Shown piece by piece: positions 1-8,577 of a stretch of DNA of 39,479 nucleotides. Position 1 is the stretch's first letter, and each line of letters opens with the position of its first letter. The notes under the pieces were generated by a model that saw only the letters and a list, made by a program, of their open reading frames with translations, made no database searches and was not told the origin of the DNA. The translations under genes were made by a program, and so were the position numbers. This DNA comes from Methanosphaera sp. (GTDB taxonomy: Archaea; Methanobacteriota; Methanobacteria; Methanobacteriales; Methanobacteriaceae). Location: assembly GCA_017430835.1 (NCBI GenBank), contig JAFRMD010000017.1, positions 1 through 39,479 on the forward strand, read 5' to 3'.

Positions 1-64
1 AAAATGAAAATCAAATAGAAATATAAAATATAAAAAAATATAAAATATAAACTAATTATAATAA

Positions 65-145
65 TCTAATAAGAGACACCAACTCGGCTTGGAGTAGGAA
101 TAGAACATACTCTCAAATCACAATTGTTGCACGGTCTCAATAGAA
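65..145 (+). repeat. probable insertion-sequence end relic, foldable
   Basis: The outer arms GAGAC (about 73) and GTCTC (about 136) can pair, as can inner CAAC and GTTG, and there are further local hairpins (ACTC/GAGT, GAGTA/TACTC). The right part resembles the element at about 30965-31052: both contain GTTGCAC or GTCGCAC just before the closing arm and a related A/T-rich core. That second copy lies directly behind an IS1182-like transposase remnant, so the likeliest reading is the right end of a related insertion sequence whose body lies left of the window. A structured RNA is the alternative. Confidence 0.4.
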
Positions 146-269
146 TAAAAAATAATACATTTTCATAATTAATTTTTTTACAAAAACCTTGTAAAAAATA
201 TTTTAAAAAGAGTATATGAAAAATAAGCTAATAAATGCTTTTCACTTTTATAATCTAATAATAAACTCA

Positions 270-839
270 TTATTTTTCCAGGACTATAAGATCACTGTCC
301 TCATATTTATGCAATCCATTAAGATTCTTCTTATAATTCCAACATTTAACTGCATCCTTAAAAGATTTATCCTTATTGTACTTAAAAAAATCTCGGATAT
401 AAGTATTATATTGGAATTGACTGTCAATAGTTGTATCACTATTTTTAAGAGTATTGGTTATTTCTTCATATGCCATGATGGCATCGGCAAAATTCTTATC
501 GGGGTTAGACTTTAACCACTTCTGAAATCCTACCTTAAATTTGAAGTTTGAACCAATCTTGTTTTGAAAAAACGTTCTTACTTCCTGTGAACAAACAAAG
601 TTTTCACCTATAACGGTGTCCATTGATATATCCACATGTTTATTTCTTTTTAAGGCAGTCTCGGTATTGTCAAGGCTTTTATCATTATCCAAGTAGTATA
701 TGATTCTTTCTTCAAGATCCTTTTTATTGCCCGAGACCTTAAGGCCTTCACTTCTGCAAAAATCAACCAAGTCCTCCTTTAAGAAATAATACTCCCTAAA
801 TTCATCACTTGACAAGTTCTTATTTAGTTTGGAATTCAT
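270..839 (-). CDS. SAP-domain protein, DUF6434-like
   Basis: The protein has 189 residues. Residues 10-50 fit a SAP helix-extension-helix nucleic-acid binding motif (FREYYFLKEDLVDFCRSEGL, then a SGNKKDLEERI turn). Residues about 80-150 contain repeats of the pattern FK-VGFQKWLKSNPDKNFADAI and FFKYNKDKSFKDAVKCW, as in the DUF6434 domain often attached to SAP. It has no signal peptide or membrane segment, so it is probably a cytoplasmic DNA- or RNA-binding protein of unknown role. The ATG start has only a weak AGGG upstream. It stands alone, divergent from the secreted hydrolase at 1055. The domain match is by eye. Confidence 0.7.
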   Translation of the reverse strand: MNSKLNKNLSSDEFREYYFLKEDLVDFCRSEGLKVSGNKKDLEERIIYYLDNDKSLDNTETALKRNKHVDISMDTVIGENFVCSQEVRTFFQNKIGSNFKFKVGFQKWLKSNPDKNFADAIMAYEEITNTLKNSDTTIDSQFQYNTYIRDFFKYNKDKSFKDAVKCWNYKKNLNGLHKYEDSDLIVLEK

Positions 840-1040
840 ATTAAAATACCCTTATCTTAATTATAGATATTTATATCATTACTTGGATATATCATTTAAT
901 TTGATTTACATGACAATTTTATTAATTTAATGTTTAATATCGGGTATTATATGAGTCTTGTTAATAAATTCCTAAATCTTTTTAACAGTTAACTATTAAA
1001 TATAATATATAATATGAAAGTTAAAAAAATTTATAAAAAT

Positions 1041-1057
1041 AAGGAGGTCTCAACATA
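1041..1057 (+). promoter_or_regulatory. strong Shine-Dalgarno followed by an ATA start codon
   Basis: AAGGAGGTCT at 1041-1050 is the strongest ribosome-binding site nearby. The next in-frame candidate at normal spacing is ATA at 1055-1057. The first in-frame ATG lies at 1073, about 25 bases after the site, too far for it. Starting at ATA gives MKNKTIMILFILFA, a proper signal-peptide N-terminus with two lysines that the ATG start would remove. Confidence 0.65.
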
Positions 1058-2539
1058 AAGAATAAAACGATTATGATATTGTTTATTCTATTTGCATTAA
1101 CCATCATTTCAAGTGTATCTGCCACATCAAATGATACAACAATGGTTAATGCTGAGAGTACAATTGATAATACAATCAACCAAGAAAATGACTATCAACA
1201 ATCATTGCAGGATTCTTCTATTAAGGATTCTAAGGATTTAAAGACGGCAACTGCAAAGCATAGCTCAAAGATCAAAGTTGCCAATACAACAGTAACCTAT
1301 TCTAATAAGGCATTGCTTAAGGCAACCATAGTGGATAAAACTTCAAATAAATATATCACCACAGGAAAGGTACTCTTTAAAATAAATGGTGTTAGTATCG
1401 GATACACTGATATTAAAAACGGTAAAGCCAGCATACTTTATAATACTAAAAACTTGACTGCAAAAAACTATAACATCAGTGTTGTATATGGCGGTACAAA
1501 ATCAATCAATGGCTACCGTTCTAACGCAACGCTTAAGGTTAACAAGATGCCAACGGTCGTAACATTAAGTAATGTCAATGCCAAAACAAACACATCATGT
1601 GTAATAAATGCCCTTGTTAAGGATAAAAATGGTGTAAAAGTCAATGAAGGTACAGTAGTATTTAAGATAAACGGTGTCAGCATATCTCAGGTAAAGGTAG
1701 TTAATGGTGTAGCCAGCTTAAAGTACACACCATTGAACGTTGTTAAAAACTATACGATAACAGCCAAATATAGCGGTACAAAAAGATACACATATAGCAG
1801 TAGGGATAGTAAATTATTGGTTTCACTTAAGGTAAACTTGCTTAACTGGAATAGCAAAGGAAACATTAAGGCAAATAAGATATTATACAATAACCTGACC
1901 AAGTCATCCCTTACTAACGAACTGATAAATGCTGCATCAAAGGGAACACCTTACGTATGCTTAGGAAATGGCAAGGGAAATACAGTATTTATCGTAAGCG
2001 GTATACATGGAAGTGAACTTTCATCACAATCAGCTTGTGTTAAACTGATAAATGACTTGTCCACAGTTAATATTCATGGAACGGTATATATCATACCATT
2101 TGTTGCTCCAAGCTATACGGGAAACAATACACGAACATTAAATGGTATAAATCTTAATAGTGTGGCAAATAAGAAGGGAACAATTAGCAATAACGTCTAC
2201 AACTTTGCAAAAAGTAAGAAAGCTGTTGCATTGGGTGATTTCCATTGTACAATGCCCGGTGGTGAACCTGGACGTGATGCGGTATTTGGTTCATATAAAC
2301 CAACCGCCGGCAGTGCCACGCTGTCAAAGTACATTGCAGGTAAAACCGGCAGCAGTTCAATAATTTATAATAGGGCCGGTACTGAATATCCTGGATCATT
2401 GGAGGATTACTGTAATCTAAATTCCATAACCAGTGTAACATGTGAAGTCAAGACAGCTCATGGTACTATAGCAAAGGGCAGTGTTGAAAAATCATATAAG
2501 ATGATGAAATCCTTCCTGGCATACTATAAGCTAATATGA
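1055..2539 (+). CDS. secreted Ig-like protein with AstE/AspA-type (M14-like) zinc hydrolase domain
   Basis: With the ATA start the protein has 494 residues. It has a signal peptide (cleavage near SSVSA), a Ser/Thr-rich linker, and two Ig-like repeats at about 75-165 and 166-258, each with the FKINGVSI motif. The C-terminal 235 residues resemble the succinylglutamate desuccinylase/aspartoacylase branch of the M14 zinc hydrolases: GIHGSE supplies the His and Glu ligands of HxxE, GDFHCT a second His, and TCEVKTAHG a candidate catalytic Glu. Ig-like repeats are common in methanogen surface proteins. Export plus this fold suggests an extracellular amidase or carboxypeptidase, perhaps on pseudomurein peptides; the substrate is inference. 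It is followed after 56 bases by the membrane HhH gene. Confidence 0.75.
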   Translation: MKNKTIMILFILFALTIISSVSATSNDTTMVNAESTIDNTINQENDYQQSLQDSSIKDSKDLKTATAKHSSKIKVANTTVTYSNKALLKATIVDKTSNKYITTGKVLFKINGVSIGYTDIKNGKASILYNTKNLTAKNYNISVVYGGTKSINGYRSNATLKVNKMPTVVTLSNVNAKTNTSCVINALVKDKNGVKVNEGTVVFKINGVSISQVKVVNGVASLKYTPLNVVKNYTITAKYSGTKRYTYSSRDSKLLVSLKVNLLNWNSKGNIKANKILYNNLTKSSLTNELINAASKGTPYVCLGNGKGNTVFIVSGIHGSELSSQSACVKLINDLSTVNIHGTVYIIPFVAPSYTGNNTRTLNGINLNSVANKKGTISNNVYNFAKSKKAVALGDFHCTMPGGEPGRDAVFGSYKPTAGSATLSKYIAGKTGSSSIIYNRAGTEYPGSLEDYCNLNSITSVTCEVKTAHGTIAKGSVEKSYKMMKSFLAYYKLI

Positions 2540-2595
2540 TTGAAAAAAAATAAAAATATTGATGTAATTATCATTAATAGATAGATGTGATAATA

Positions 2596-3678
2596 ATGAT
2601 TTTAGAAGCAATAGGTGCAATAATAATCTTTCTGGAAACTCTTATGATAATAGGGAGTCGATTACCGGATAAATATGACATTTGTGCAATTCCAATATTG
2701 ATTTTTACAATGTTATTTTATTTGATATTTAATAATGGTGTTAGGCTTCTATTGCTTCTAATATTTACATTGATATCAGCTTATCTGGCAAAAAATTATG
2801 ATGAAAATCAGGATAATAATAATAACAATAGCAATTACAATCAAAACACAAGCTATAACAATAATACGAACAGGACATATAGATTTAATAACAACAACAA
2901 TTACAATAATAATCGATACAACAACAATTACTATGATCATATAGTGGATGAATATAGTCCCAAAGAGAAAATCAAGCTACCAAATAATCCTAAACCGACA
3001 CATACCAATCCGTTTAAGGATAATGTCAATCTACATAAAAAGATTCCTTATAATGGTAAAAAAATCAACATCAACACTGCAGATTATAATCAGTTATGTG
3101 CTCTTCCTCATATAGGTGATAATCGTGCAAAGAGGATTATCGAGTATAGAAGTAACAAGAAAATTGAATCAATAAATGAATTGGCATTTGTAGCAAGCCT
3201 AGCCAAGACGGAGGCAAATGACTTAACAGAAAGGGTCATATACAACACGGAAACTGTAAACAATAGTGACAATTCTGATGAGACATTGAATCGGATACTT
3301 GATGAAATAAGAAATGAACGTGCTGAGTTAAAAAAGGAAAGGGATGAATTGGATAAAAGAATAGAGGAAAAATTAAACGTTCCCTATGAGGATACAAATC
3401 CACAGCAAGATAATGATAATAATCAGGACATACCTAGAGAATTTACAGTAATTGACATTAATACCGCTACTGAAGAACAACTGAAAGAGTTGCCTTCTAT
3501 CAATATTATAAAGGCAAAGAAGATTATTCAGTTAAGGGATGCCGGTGTGTACATTAAATCATTTGACGATTTGCAGGAAAAGCTGAACCTGAAGGATTAT
3601 GAATTGGAACAAATAAGGCCTCTTGTTAAAATAAATATAAGTGATACATCAAATAGCGGCAGACGCCTTGATTTATAG
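2596..3678 (+). CDS. membrane-anchored protein with two ComEA-like helix-hairpin-helix domains
   Basis: I place the start at ATG 2596, four bases after GTGAT; an in-frame GTG at 2587 is the alternative. Residues 1-70 form two or three membrane segments. Residues about 75-120 are an extremely Asn/Tyr-rich linker. Two ComEA-type HhH units follow, ININTADYNQLCALPHIG with AKRIIEYR at about 155-215, and IDINTATEEQLKELPSINII with AKKIIQLR at about 280-340, separated by a charged coiled coil (EIRNERAELKKERDELDKRI). HhH domains bind DNA backbone without sequence specificity. A membrane-tethered form recalls the DNA-uptake protein ComEA, but here the HhH face probably lies in the cytoplasm, so nucleoid tethering is equally possible. 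Topology is inferred. Confidence 0.7.
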   Translation: MILEAIGAIIIFLETLMIIGSRLPDKYDICAIPILIFTMLFYLIFNNGVRLLLLLIFTLISAYLAKNYDENQDNNNNNSNYNQNTSYNNNTNRTYRFNNNNNYNNNRYNNNYYDHIVDEYSPKEKIKLPNNPKPTHTNPFKDNVNLHKKIPYNGKKININTADYNQLCALPHIGDNRAKRIIEYRSNKKIESINELAFVASLAKTEANDLTERVIYNTETVNNSDNSDETLNRILDEIRNERAELKKERDELDKRIEEKLNVPYEDTNPQQDNDNNQDIPREFTVIDINTATEEQLKELPSINIIKAKKIIQLRDAGVYIKSFDDLQEKLNLKDYELEQIRPLVKINISDTSNSGRRLDL

Positions 3679-3725
3679 ATATATCATCAAAAAATAAGTA
3701 GATGAAGAAGTATTTTAATCCCCAT

Positions 3726-4161
3726 TTAATTTTTTATCTTTAATTTTTCAATATGCAATCTGTTGTTATATTCATATGCCATTGATTCCTGATTAAGAAT
3801 GTCATTGTTATCATCAAACCATTTCTTAAATATCAGATGAGGCTTTAGCTGACTATCCTCTTCTGATGCAAATATTGTTATCAACAGTTCATCAAAGCAT
3901 CTTGATTTATAAAAACCTTTTGCCTTTATCATATAAAAGCTATGATATCCGTTATCGTTTAGATTATCGATTAATTCATCCAAGAGCTCATCAATATCTA
4001 TTTCTATTAATCCTTCATCGTTATGTGTATATAATGGTATATGAAAAACGTATTTGTATTCTAATGTTAAGATTTTATCACCCTCACGGTCAAGTAAATA
4101 AAAATCAGTAATGAATAGAAAAATTATTATGGGATAGATTAACTTTTAAAAAGTCATCCAT
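3726..4161 (-). pseudogene. unrecognised gene, probably frameshifted near its 5' end
   Basis: An open frame without ATG runs from about 4130 down to the stop at 3726 and encodes an acidic protein (FITDFYLLDREGDK, then a segment with YKYVFHIPLYTHNDEG). The only TTG start (3983) would cut off this protein-like N-terminal half. A second frame begins with ATG at 4161 behind GGTG, reads MDDFLKVNLSHNNFSI and stops just where the first frame becomes protein-like, near 4110. A single-base shift there would join them into about 140 residues. I do not recognise the family. Alternatives are a non-AUG start around 4124-4130 (ATA, ATA, ATT) or a sequencing error. Confidence 0.4.
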
Positions 4162-4253
4162 CACCGTTTTTTTCTAGGGATGTTATTAATAATTGTCTGT
4201 ATTGCTTTTTAATATTTCTACTATGAGTTAATTGAATATGTATCATTTGGGTG

Positions 4254-5099
4254 TTATATTGATTTTAATAAATCATATAAGTCCGGAATTACCTGTTCGA
4301 ATTTAACTCCATATGCATGGTTTGAATCCCCAATTGTTTTTTCAATGGCTTTTTTGGTAAATTCACCTGCTATTTTTGCTGATTGTGTTGGGGTTTTACC
4401 ATTCATTGTTGAACCCACAAATGCTGATGCGAATACGTCTCCTGTTCCATGTGATAAATGATCTATCTTATCGTTGTAAACGATTTCTGATTTGTTATCA
4501 TCCTTGTCAAAGACAATCATTCCAAGTTCGTTTTCACGATGATTGTCTCCTTTAAGAATAACATGTTTTTTGGTAAACCGTGAAAGTTCTTCTGACATTT
4601 CAAGCATTTCTTCCTTTGTGAAGTTTGGCTTCCACTCTTTATGAAGCAGGTAGCATGCTTCGGTAGTATTCGGTAGGACATAGTCTCCCAATTTACATAA
4701 TTCTCCCATTTTATCGGCAAATTCTTGGTCAAATCCATAATAGAATTCTCCATAGTCTGCCATGGCAGGATCAACAAATACCACTCCATCCTCTTTTAGT
4801 CTTGAATCTATAATATCCTTAATGTAGTCTAACTGTTTTATTGAACCGATATATCCTGTATATATTGCATCAAAGTAGATGTCCTCTTTTTCCCAGTGTT
4901 CTTTAATTGCCGGTAAATCCTCGGTTAGATCCCTAAATGTGTAATCTGTAAATCCTGAGGTATGTGTTGATAATACTGCTGATGGTAAAACGGCCGTTTC
5001 AATTCCAAATGCAGATATGATTGGAAGTGCTACTGTTATTGAGCACTGACCGTAACATGAAATATCCTGGATAGTTAAAATTTTTATTGTATCACTCAT
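4254..5099 (-). CDS. pyridoxamine/pyridoxal kinase, ribokinase family
   Basis: The protein has 281 residues, the usual length for PdxY/pyridoxamine kinases. It phosphorylates the 5'-hydroxyl of pyridoxamine, pyridoxal or pyridoxine with ATP in the vitamin B6 salvage pathway, in the cytosol. Family marks are the N-terminal ILTIQDISCYGQCSITVALP, VFVDPAMADYGEFY, DYVLPNTTEACYLL, and HGTGDVFASAFVG near residue 230, which holds the anion hole and catalytic Asp of ribokinase-like kinases. A related ThiD-type hydroxymethylpyrimidine kinase is less likely because of the N-terminal motif. The start ATG is preceded by AAAGGTGAAAAG. It is transcribed alone. Confidence 0.85.
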   Translation of the reverse strand: MSDTIKILTIQDISCYGQCSITVALPIISAFGIETAVLPSAVLSTHTSGFTDYTFRDLTEDLPAIKEHWEKEDIYFDAIYTGYIGSIKQLDYIKDIIDSRLKEDGVVFVDPAMADYGEFYYGFDQEFADKMGELCKLGDYVLPNTTEACYLLHKEWKPNFTKEEMLEMSEELSRFTKKHVILKGDNHRENELGMIVFDKDDNKSEIVYNDKIDHLSHGTGDVFASAFVGSTMNGKTPTQSAKIAGEFTKKAIEKTIGDSNHAYGVKFEQVIPDLYDLLKSI

Positions 5100-5307
5100 C
5101 TTTTCACCTTTATATTTATTCTGTTAATTATAGTATTAATAATTATATTTTTTATAATTTATAAAATATAACATTGATATATTATTAAATCGTATATTTA
5201 TTTTAAATTAATATAAAATAATACTAGACAAATGACAAAAGAGTTAAAATATATAATAAAACAATAAAAAAAGTGGGAAAAATGGAAAAACGGTTTGGAT
5301 AATAGTA

Positions 5308-5556
5308 TCATTTATGATAATATATCATAGCTCTTATAATAAATGCTATGATAATTGCAATAATAACTACAATGGTTGCAATTAAGCTAGATTCAGGACC
5401 AAACGCTCCACCATTTATCAAAGTTTGACCTGCTTACCGAAAATAATCTACACCATGCTTTGTTAGGTGTGGTACTACAAATATAATATTGATGAAAAAG
5501 GATATCATTGTTCAACCGATTATGCTCTTATTAATATCTTTTTGAATAATACTCAT
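5308..5556 (-). pseudogene. decayed small membrane-protein fragment
   Basis: One reading frame from ATG 5556 to TGA 5308 encodes hydrophobic protein-like sequence (MISFFINIIFVVPHLTKHG, then NGGAFGPESSLIATIVVII) broken by in-frame TGA at 5512-5514 and TAA at 5434-5436. The TGA stands where a Trp (TGG) would fit. The tail resembles C-terminal ends of CPBP-type membrane proteases as I remember them, but no catalytic motif remains, so the family is only suggested. The rest of 5100-5980 is AT-rich with no gene that I can see. Confidence 0.4.
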
Positions 5557-5982
5557 TTGAGTTACCCTATGAAAAATTCCTTCTTTTAAATAAATAACTT
5601 TAATGGGTATAAGTAAAACCTATATTCAAATCCTAAAAGTATTGATATGATGTTAAAGGATTAAGTGTTTCTGGAAAAAAGAGATAAAAATGGCATATTA
5701 TTTAAAAAAATTAATTATAAAAAAATCCTATTAAAGAAAATCCTTTAAAGCATATATAAGACATGCTATACTAAGTATTAAATAGTATTATGATATTTCA
5801 TTATAAAAATTTCATATTTTGTGATGAAGCAATTATCATAATATTTCATAAACATTCATATATTCGGAATACTTTATAGAAATATTTATATACCATTAAT
5901 TCCATAGACATAATTACAAAAAATATAGAAAAAAAGTATGTCATTCATAGATAATTATTAAATCATTGATGGAGTAAGGATT

Positions 5983-6336
5983 ATGAAAGAAAAAGGTATA
6001 TATTTTACAGTCAATGGCGTGAATCATTTTCATGGCATTAAAGTATTTAAGATAAATTCCCTAATGAAACTAGTAAAAGAACCTGAAAATAACTATGATG
6101 ATGAGGCAATACGTGTTGAACTACGATATGCTGGCCCATCAGGTTATGTGGCTAACAGTGTTAAAACCGTAGCCAAAGGATCTTATAGTGCAGGACGTTT
6201 ATATGATAAGATATTGGATGTTGACTATGCAAAAGTTAAATTCATTATAGGGGATGCAATAATTGCTAAGGTTCTTACTAGTGATGAAGTTGACCAAGAA
6301 AAAAGCAATCCCGATAGTGATATTAACTATATCTAG
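5983..6336 (+). CDS. HIRAN-domain protein
   Basis: The protein has 117 residues, nearly all one HIRAN domain: FTVNGVNHFHG at the start, LVKEPENNYDDEAIRVE, then GYVANSVKTVAKGSYSAGRLYD. The HIRAN domain of eukaryotic HLTF/Rad5 binds 3' ends of single-stranded DNA; stand-alone bacterial and archaeal forms are thought to recognise damaged or stalled DNA. The start ATG has GGAGTAAGG upstream. It leads a three-gene run; the next gene follows after 11 bases with its own GGAGGT site, so they are probably co-transcribed. The role in this context is unknown; DNA stress or defence is an inference. Confidence 0.75.
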   Translation: MKEKGIYFTVNGVNHFHGIKVFKINSLMKLVKEPENNYDDEAIRVELRYAGPSGYVANSVKTVAKGSYSAGRLYDKILDVDYAKVKFIIGDAIIAKVLTSDEVDQEKSNPDSDINYI

Positions 6337-6347
6337 GAGGTATTGAA

Positions 6348-7292
6348 ATGACCGAGGTTTTAGATGAAATATTAAACGATATAAACACATTTGCTCCACA
6401 GCATTTTGGTAACATGACCATTATTGGATTGAACATACCTGAAAAGAGGGATGTTGACTTGATGAGTCTGAAAAAAGGATTGGAACTAGGATTGGTTGAA
6501 ATATCCGAAGTCGACGAGGGCGGTTCAGTAGGTGAAGTAAGAGTAATCAACAACGCCGTAACCCCATTGCTTATATTGGATGGTGAAGAAATTATAGGTG
6601 CAAAACAAAATAGAATCGCTAATGCTACAATAATCATAGAGGCAAAAAGCGAAAAAATCATACCAGTAAGCTGTACGGAAGCCGGTAGATGGCATTACAA
6701 TTCACAACATTTCTCATCCTCCAGACACATGGCATCCAGCCTTCTAAGACGTGACAAATCAAGCAGCGTTTACAATTCATTAAAATCCCGTAGAGGTTAT
6801 AAATCAGATCAACAAAAAGTTTGGAACAACATTGCTATTACAGAAAATACCCTCTCTTGTGATAGTCCAACCAATTCATTGAATGATGTTTACCGGGAAA
6901 AAACATATGATATAGACAAATACAGGGATGCATTTAAGTTACAAAAAAACCAGAATGGATTCATTGTATATATCAATGGAAGACTGGTTGGTTTGGAAAT
7001 GTTATACAACAGTGACAGATACAAGGAGTATCATGATAGACTGGTAGAAAGCTATATCATAGATGCCATGAGAAAGCAGGATGAAGAAGTCAAAATTGTT
7101 GATGAAAGAAGTGAAGACTTCCTTAACGATATTAGAAAATCCAAAATGGAATCCTATGATTCTGTAGGTTTAGGTATTGATTACAGGGTTGATGATGAGG
7201 ATATCACAGGTAGTGCCGTGGTATTTGATGAAACATTAATCAACGCATCATTCTTTAAAAAACGTGACGAGTCACTAGAGGCTGACATTTAA
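6348..7292 (+). CDS. ARPP-1-like domain protein
   Basis: The protein has 314 residues. The N-terminal 120 residues fit the ARPP-1 family (formerly DUF6569): GNMTIIGLNI, LKKGLELGLVEISEV, VRVINNAVTPLLILDGEEII, GAKQNRIANATIIIEAKSEK, then IPVSCTEAGRWHY. This domain was named from comparative genomics of prokaryotic conflict systems, where it sits beside ADP-ribosylglycohydrolase and rhodanese-phosphatase genes; its biochemical activity is not known to me. The remainder (RHMASSLLR, DVYREKTYDIDKYRDAF, FIVYINGRLVGLEML) is typical of longer members. GGAGGTATTGAA precedes the ATG. It lies between a HIRAN gene and an unknown gene, 2 bases from the latter. Confidence 0.75.
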   Translation: MTEVLDEILNDINTFAPQHFGNMTIIGLNIPEKRDVDLMSLKKGLELGLVEISEVDEGGSVGEVRVINNAVTPLLILDGEEIIGAKQNRIANATIIIEAKSEKIIPVSCTEAGRWHYNSQHFSSSRHMASSLLRRDKSSSVYNSLKSRRGYKSDQQKVWNNIAITENTLSCDSPTNSLNDVYREKTYDIDKYRDAFKLQKNQNGFIVYINGRLVGLEMLYNSDRYKEYHDRLVESYIIDAMRKQDEEVKIVDERSEDFLNDIRKSKMESYDSVGLGIDYRVDDEDITGSAVVFDETLINASFFKKRDESLEADI

Positions 7293-7294
7293 AT

Positions 7295-7744
7295 ATGATT
7301 TCCATTAAATTAAATGCTGATGAGAAGAAGTTAACGGATAGGTATAAATTAATTATCAGTAGAACTAGGGTAAAAGACAAAAATGGTAACTTGAAGGAGT
7401 ATCATTCATTTACCTGTAGTTTTCCTTACCCATTCGTTGAATTCTTTTCCAAACCCGATGGTATTTATTTCTATGAACGTATGGATAATTATTATATCAC
7501 CACTAAACAGCCACCCAATTATTATCCATACAAGTATGTCAAGTTAAAAACCAGAAAGAATGCAAATCAAAAAAGCAGCAAGGAAAATGAGAATAAACAA
7601 TGGGCTAAGATTGTCAGTATTCCAAAGGATGTCATGGGCAAAATGGATAACACCATGGAATTGTTATACGAATTACATCTTGATAAAAAGGACTACGTTA
7701 CCGGTAAACAGGGTTTACTGCAGGTTTCCTTATTGAACAAATAA
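7295..7744 (+). CDS. unrecognised protein, third gene of the HIRAN/ARPP-1 operon
   Basis: The protein has 149 residues, is Lys- and Tyr-rich, and has no signal peptide or membrane segment. The sequence alternates beta-like stretches (YKLIISRTRVKDKNG, YHSFTCSFPYPFVEFF, GIYFYERMDNYYITTKQPP) and ends in an alpha/beta region with KQWAKIVSIPKDVM. The start lies two bases after the stop of the ARPP-1 gene, so translation is probably coupled and the protein works in the same process. I do not recognise a family and see no catalytic motif. Confidence 0.6.
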   Translation: MISIKLNADEKKLTDRYKLIISRTRVKDKNGNLKEYHSFTCSFPYPFVEFFSKPDGIYFYERMDNYYITTKQPPNYYPYKYVKLKTRKNANQKSSKENENKQWAKIVSIPKDVMGKMDNTMELLYELHLDKKDYVTGKQGLLQVSLLNK

Positions 7745-7881
7745 AATAGGCAGTTGAAGATTATTATCTATTGGTGAATTGTATAATTATTTACAATTCA
7801 TACTATCTTTTTTTAGAATAAATTTATTATTGATTTATATGGTGAAGATTGATTAATTTAATAAAAAAAAAGTTTGTGTGT

Positions 7882-8406
7882 TTATATGAGTTTTTCATAT
7901 AAGTTGAAAGTCTTTAATCCGCGTTCGTCTGCTTTTATGGTTATTGTATCGATATATTCAAAGTCCAATTTCTTATATACTTTTTCGGCGGGAAGATTGT
8001 TTTCCATTATGCTTAATCGTACGCTTTTTATTGAGTTTTCCTTTGCCAAATCAAAGACATAGTTTAGCATTTTCTTGGCTATTCCCTTGTTTCCATGGCC
8101 ATGCTTTACGGCTACCAGATGAACTACATAAATATTATCATATTCATCATCTATTTTCCATCTGACTTGATTATAGCCCTTGCTTGGCTTGTGGTTAATT
8201 ACTATGGAGGATACAATTTCAGAGTCAATTTCTCCCACGTATAGTTCTTCATCTTCTATTGCAGTCAAAATGTTTTCATCTTTGGGATAAACACCATATT
8301 CCCATTGTGGTGTATATTCATTATCTTTAATGGCATCAATTAATTCTTCGTAGAGATTTGTCACGGCATCTGCATCGTTTATACTTGCTTTTCTGATTTT
8401 TAACAT
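7882..8406 (-). CDS. GNAT family N-acetyltransferase
   Basis: The protein has 174 residues. It has the GNAT layout: LKIRKASINDADAVTNLY at the start, ELYVGEIDSEIVSSIVI (beta 2-3), IYVVHLVAVKHGHGNKGIAKKML (beta 4, pyrophosphate loop of the R/Q-x-x-G-x-G/A type as H-G-N-K-G-I-A), and ENNLPAEKVYKKLDFEYI for the last helix and strand. Such enzymes acetylate an amine from acetyl-CoA; the substrate cannot be told. The start ATG follows AAAGGAGGGGTACC, a strong ribosome site. It is a single gene. Confidence 0.85.
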   Translation of the reverse strand: MLKIRKASINDADAVTNLYEELIDAIKDNEYTPQWEYGVYPKDENILTAIEDEELYVGEIDSEIVSSIVINHKPSKGYNQVRWKIDDEYDNIYVVHLVAVKHGHGNKGIAKKMLNYVFDLAKENSIKSVRLSIMENNLPAEKVYKKLDFEYIDTITIKADERGLKTFNLYEKLI

Positions 8407-8577
8407 GGTACCCCTCCTTTATTGATGATTGCCTGTTCTAATGGTAATATTGATAGTTTAATCAAGGTTGAACAATATGTGTATTTCTATTCTTATTATA
8501 TATTTTGTATATAATAAACTTTTTCATAATATTTTTTTATAATACCGGCCTTAAAAATATGAAATATGGATAATTGT

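Noticed and set aside
65..145. Possible tRNA gene
   Set aside because: A closing stem and hairpins exist, but there is no T-arm GGTTCRAATC, no proper anticodon arm and the inner stems overlap.
216..515. 99-residue plus-strand frame
   Set aside because: It overlaps the SAP-domain gene on the other strand and has no ribosome site or family resemblance.
3866..4111. 81-residue plus-strand frame
   Set aside because: It lies opposite the frameshifted gene and has no start signal or recognisable content.
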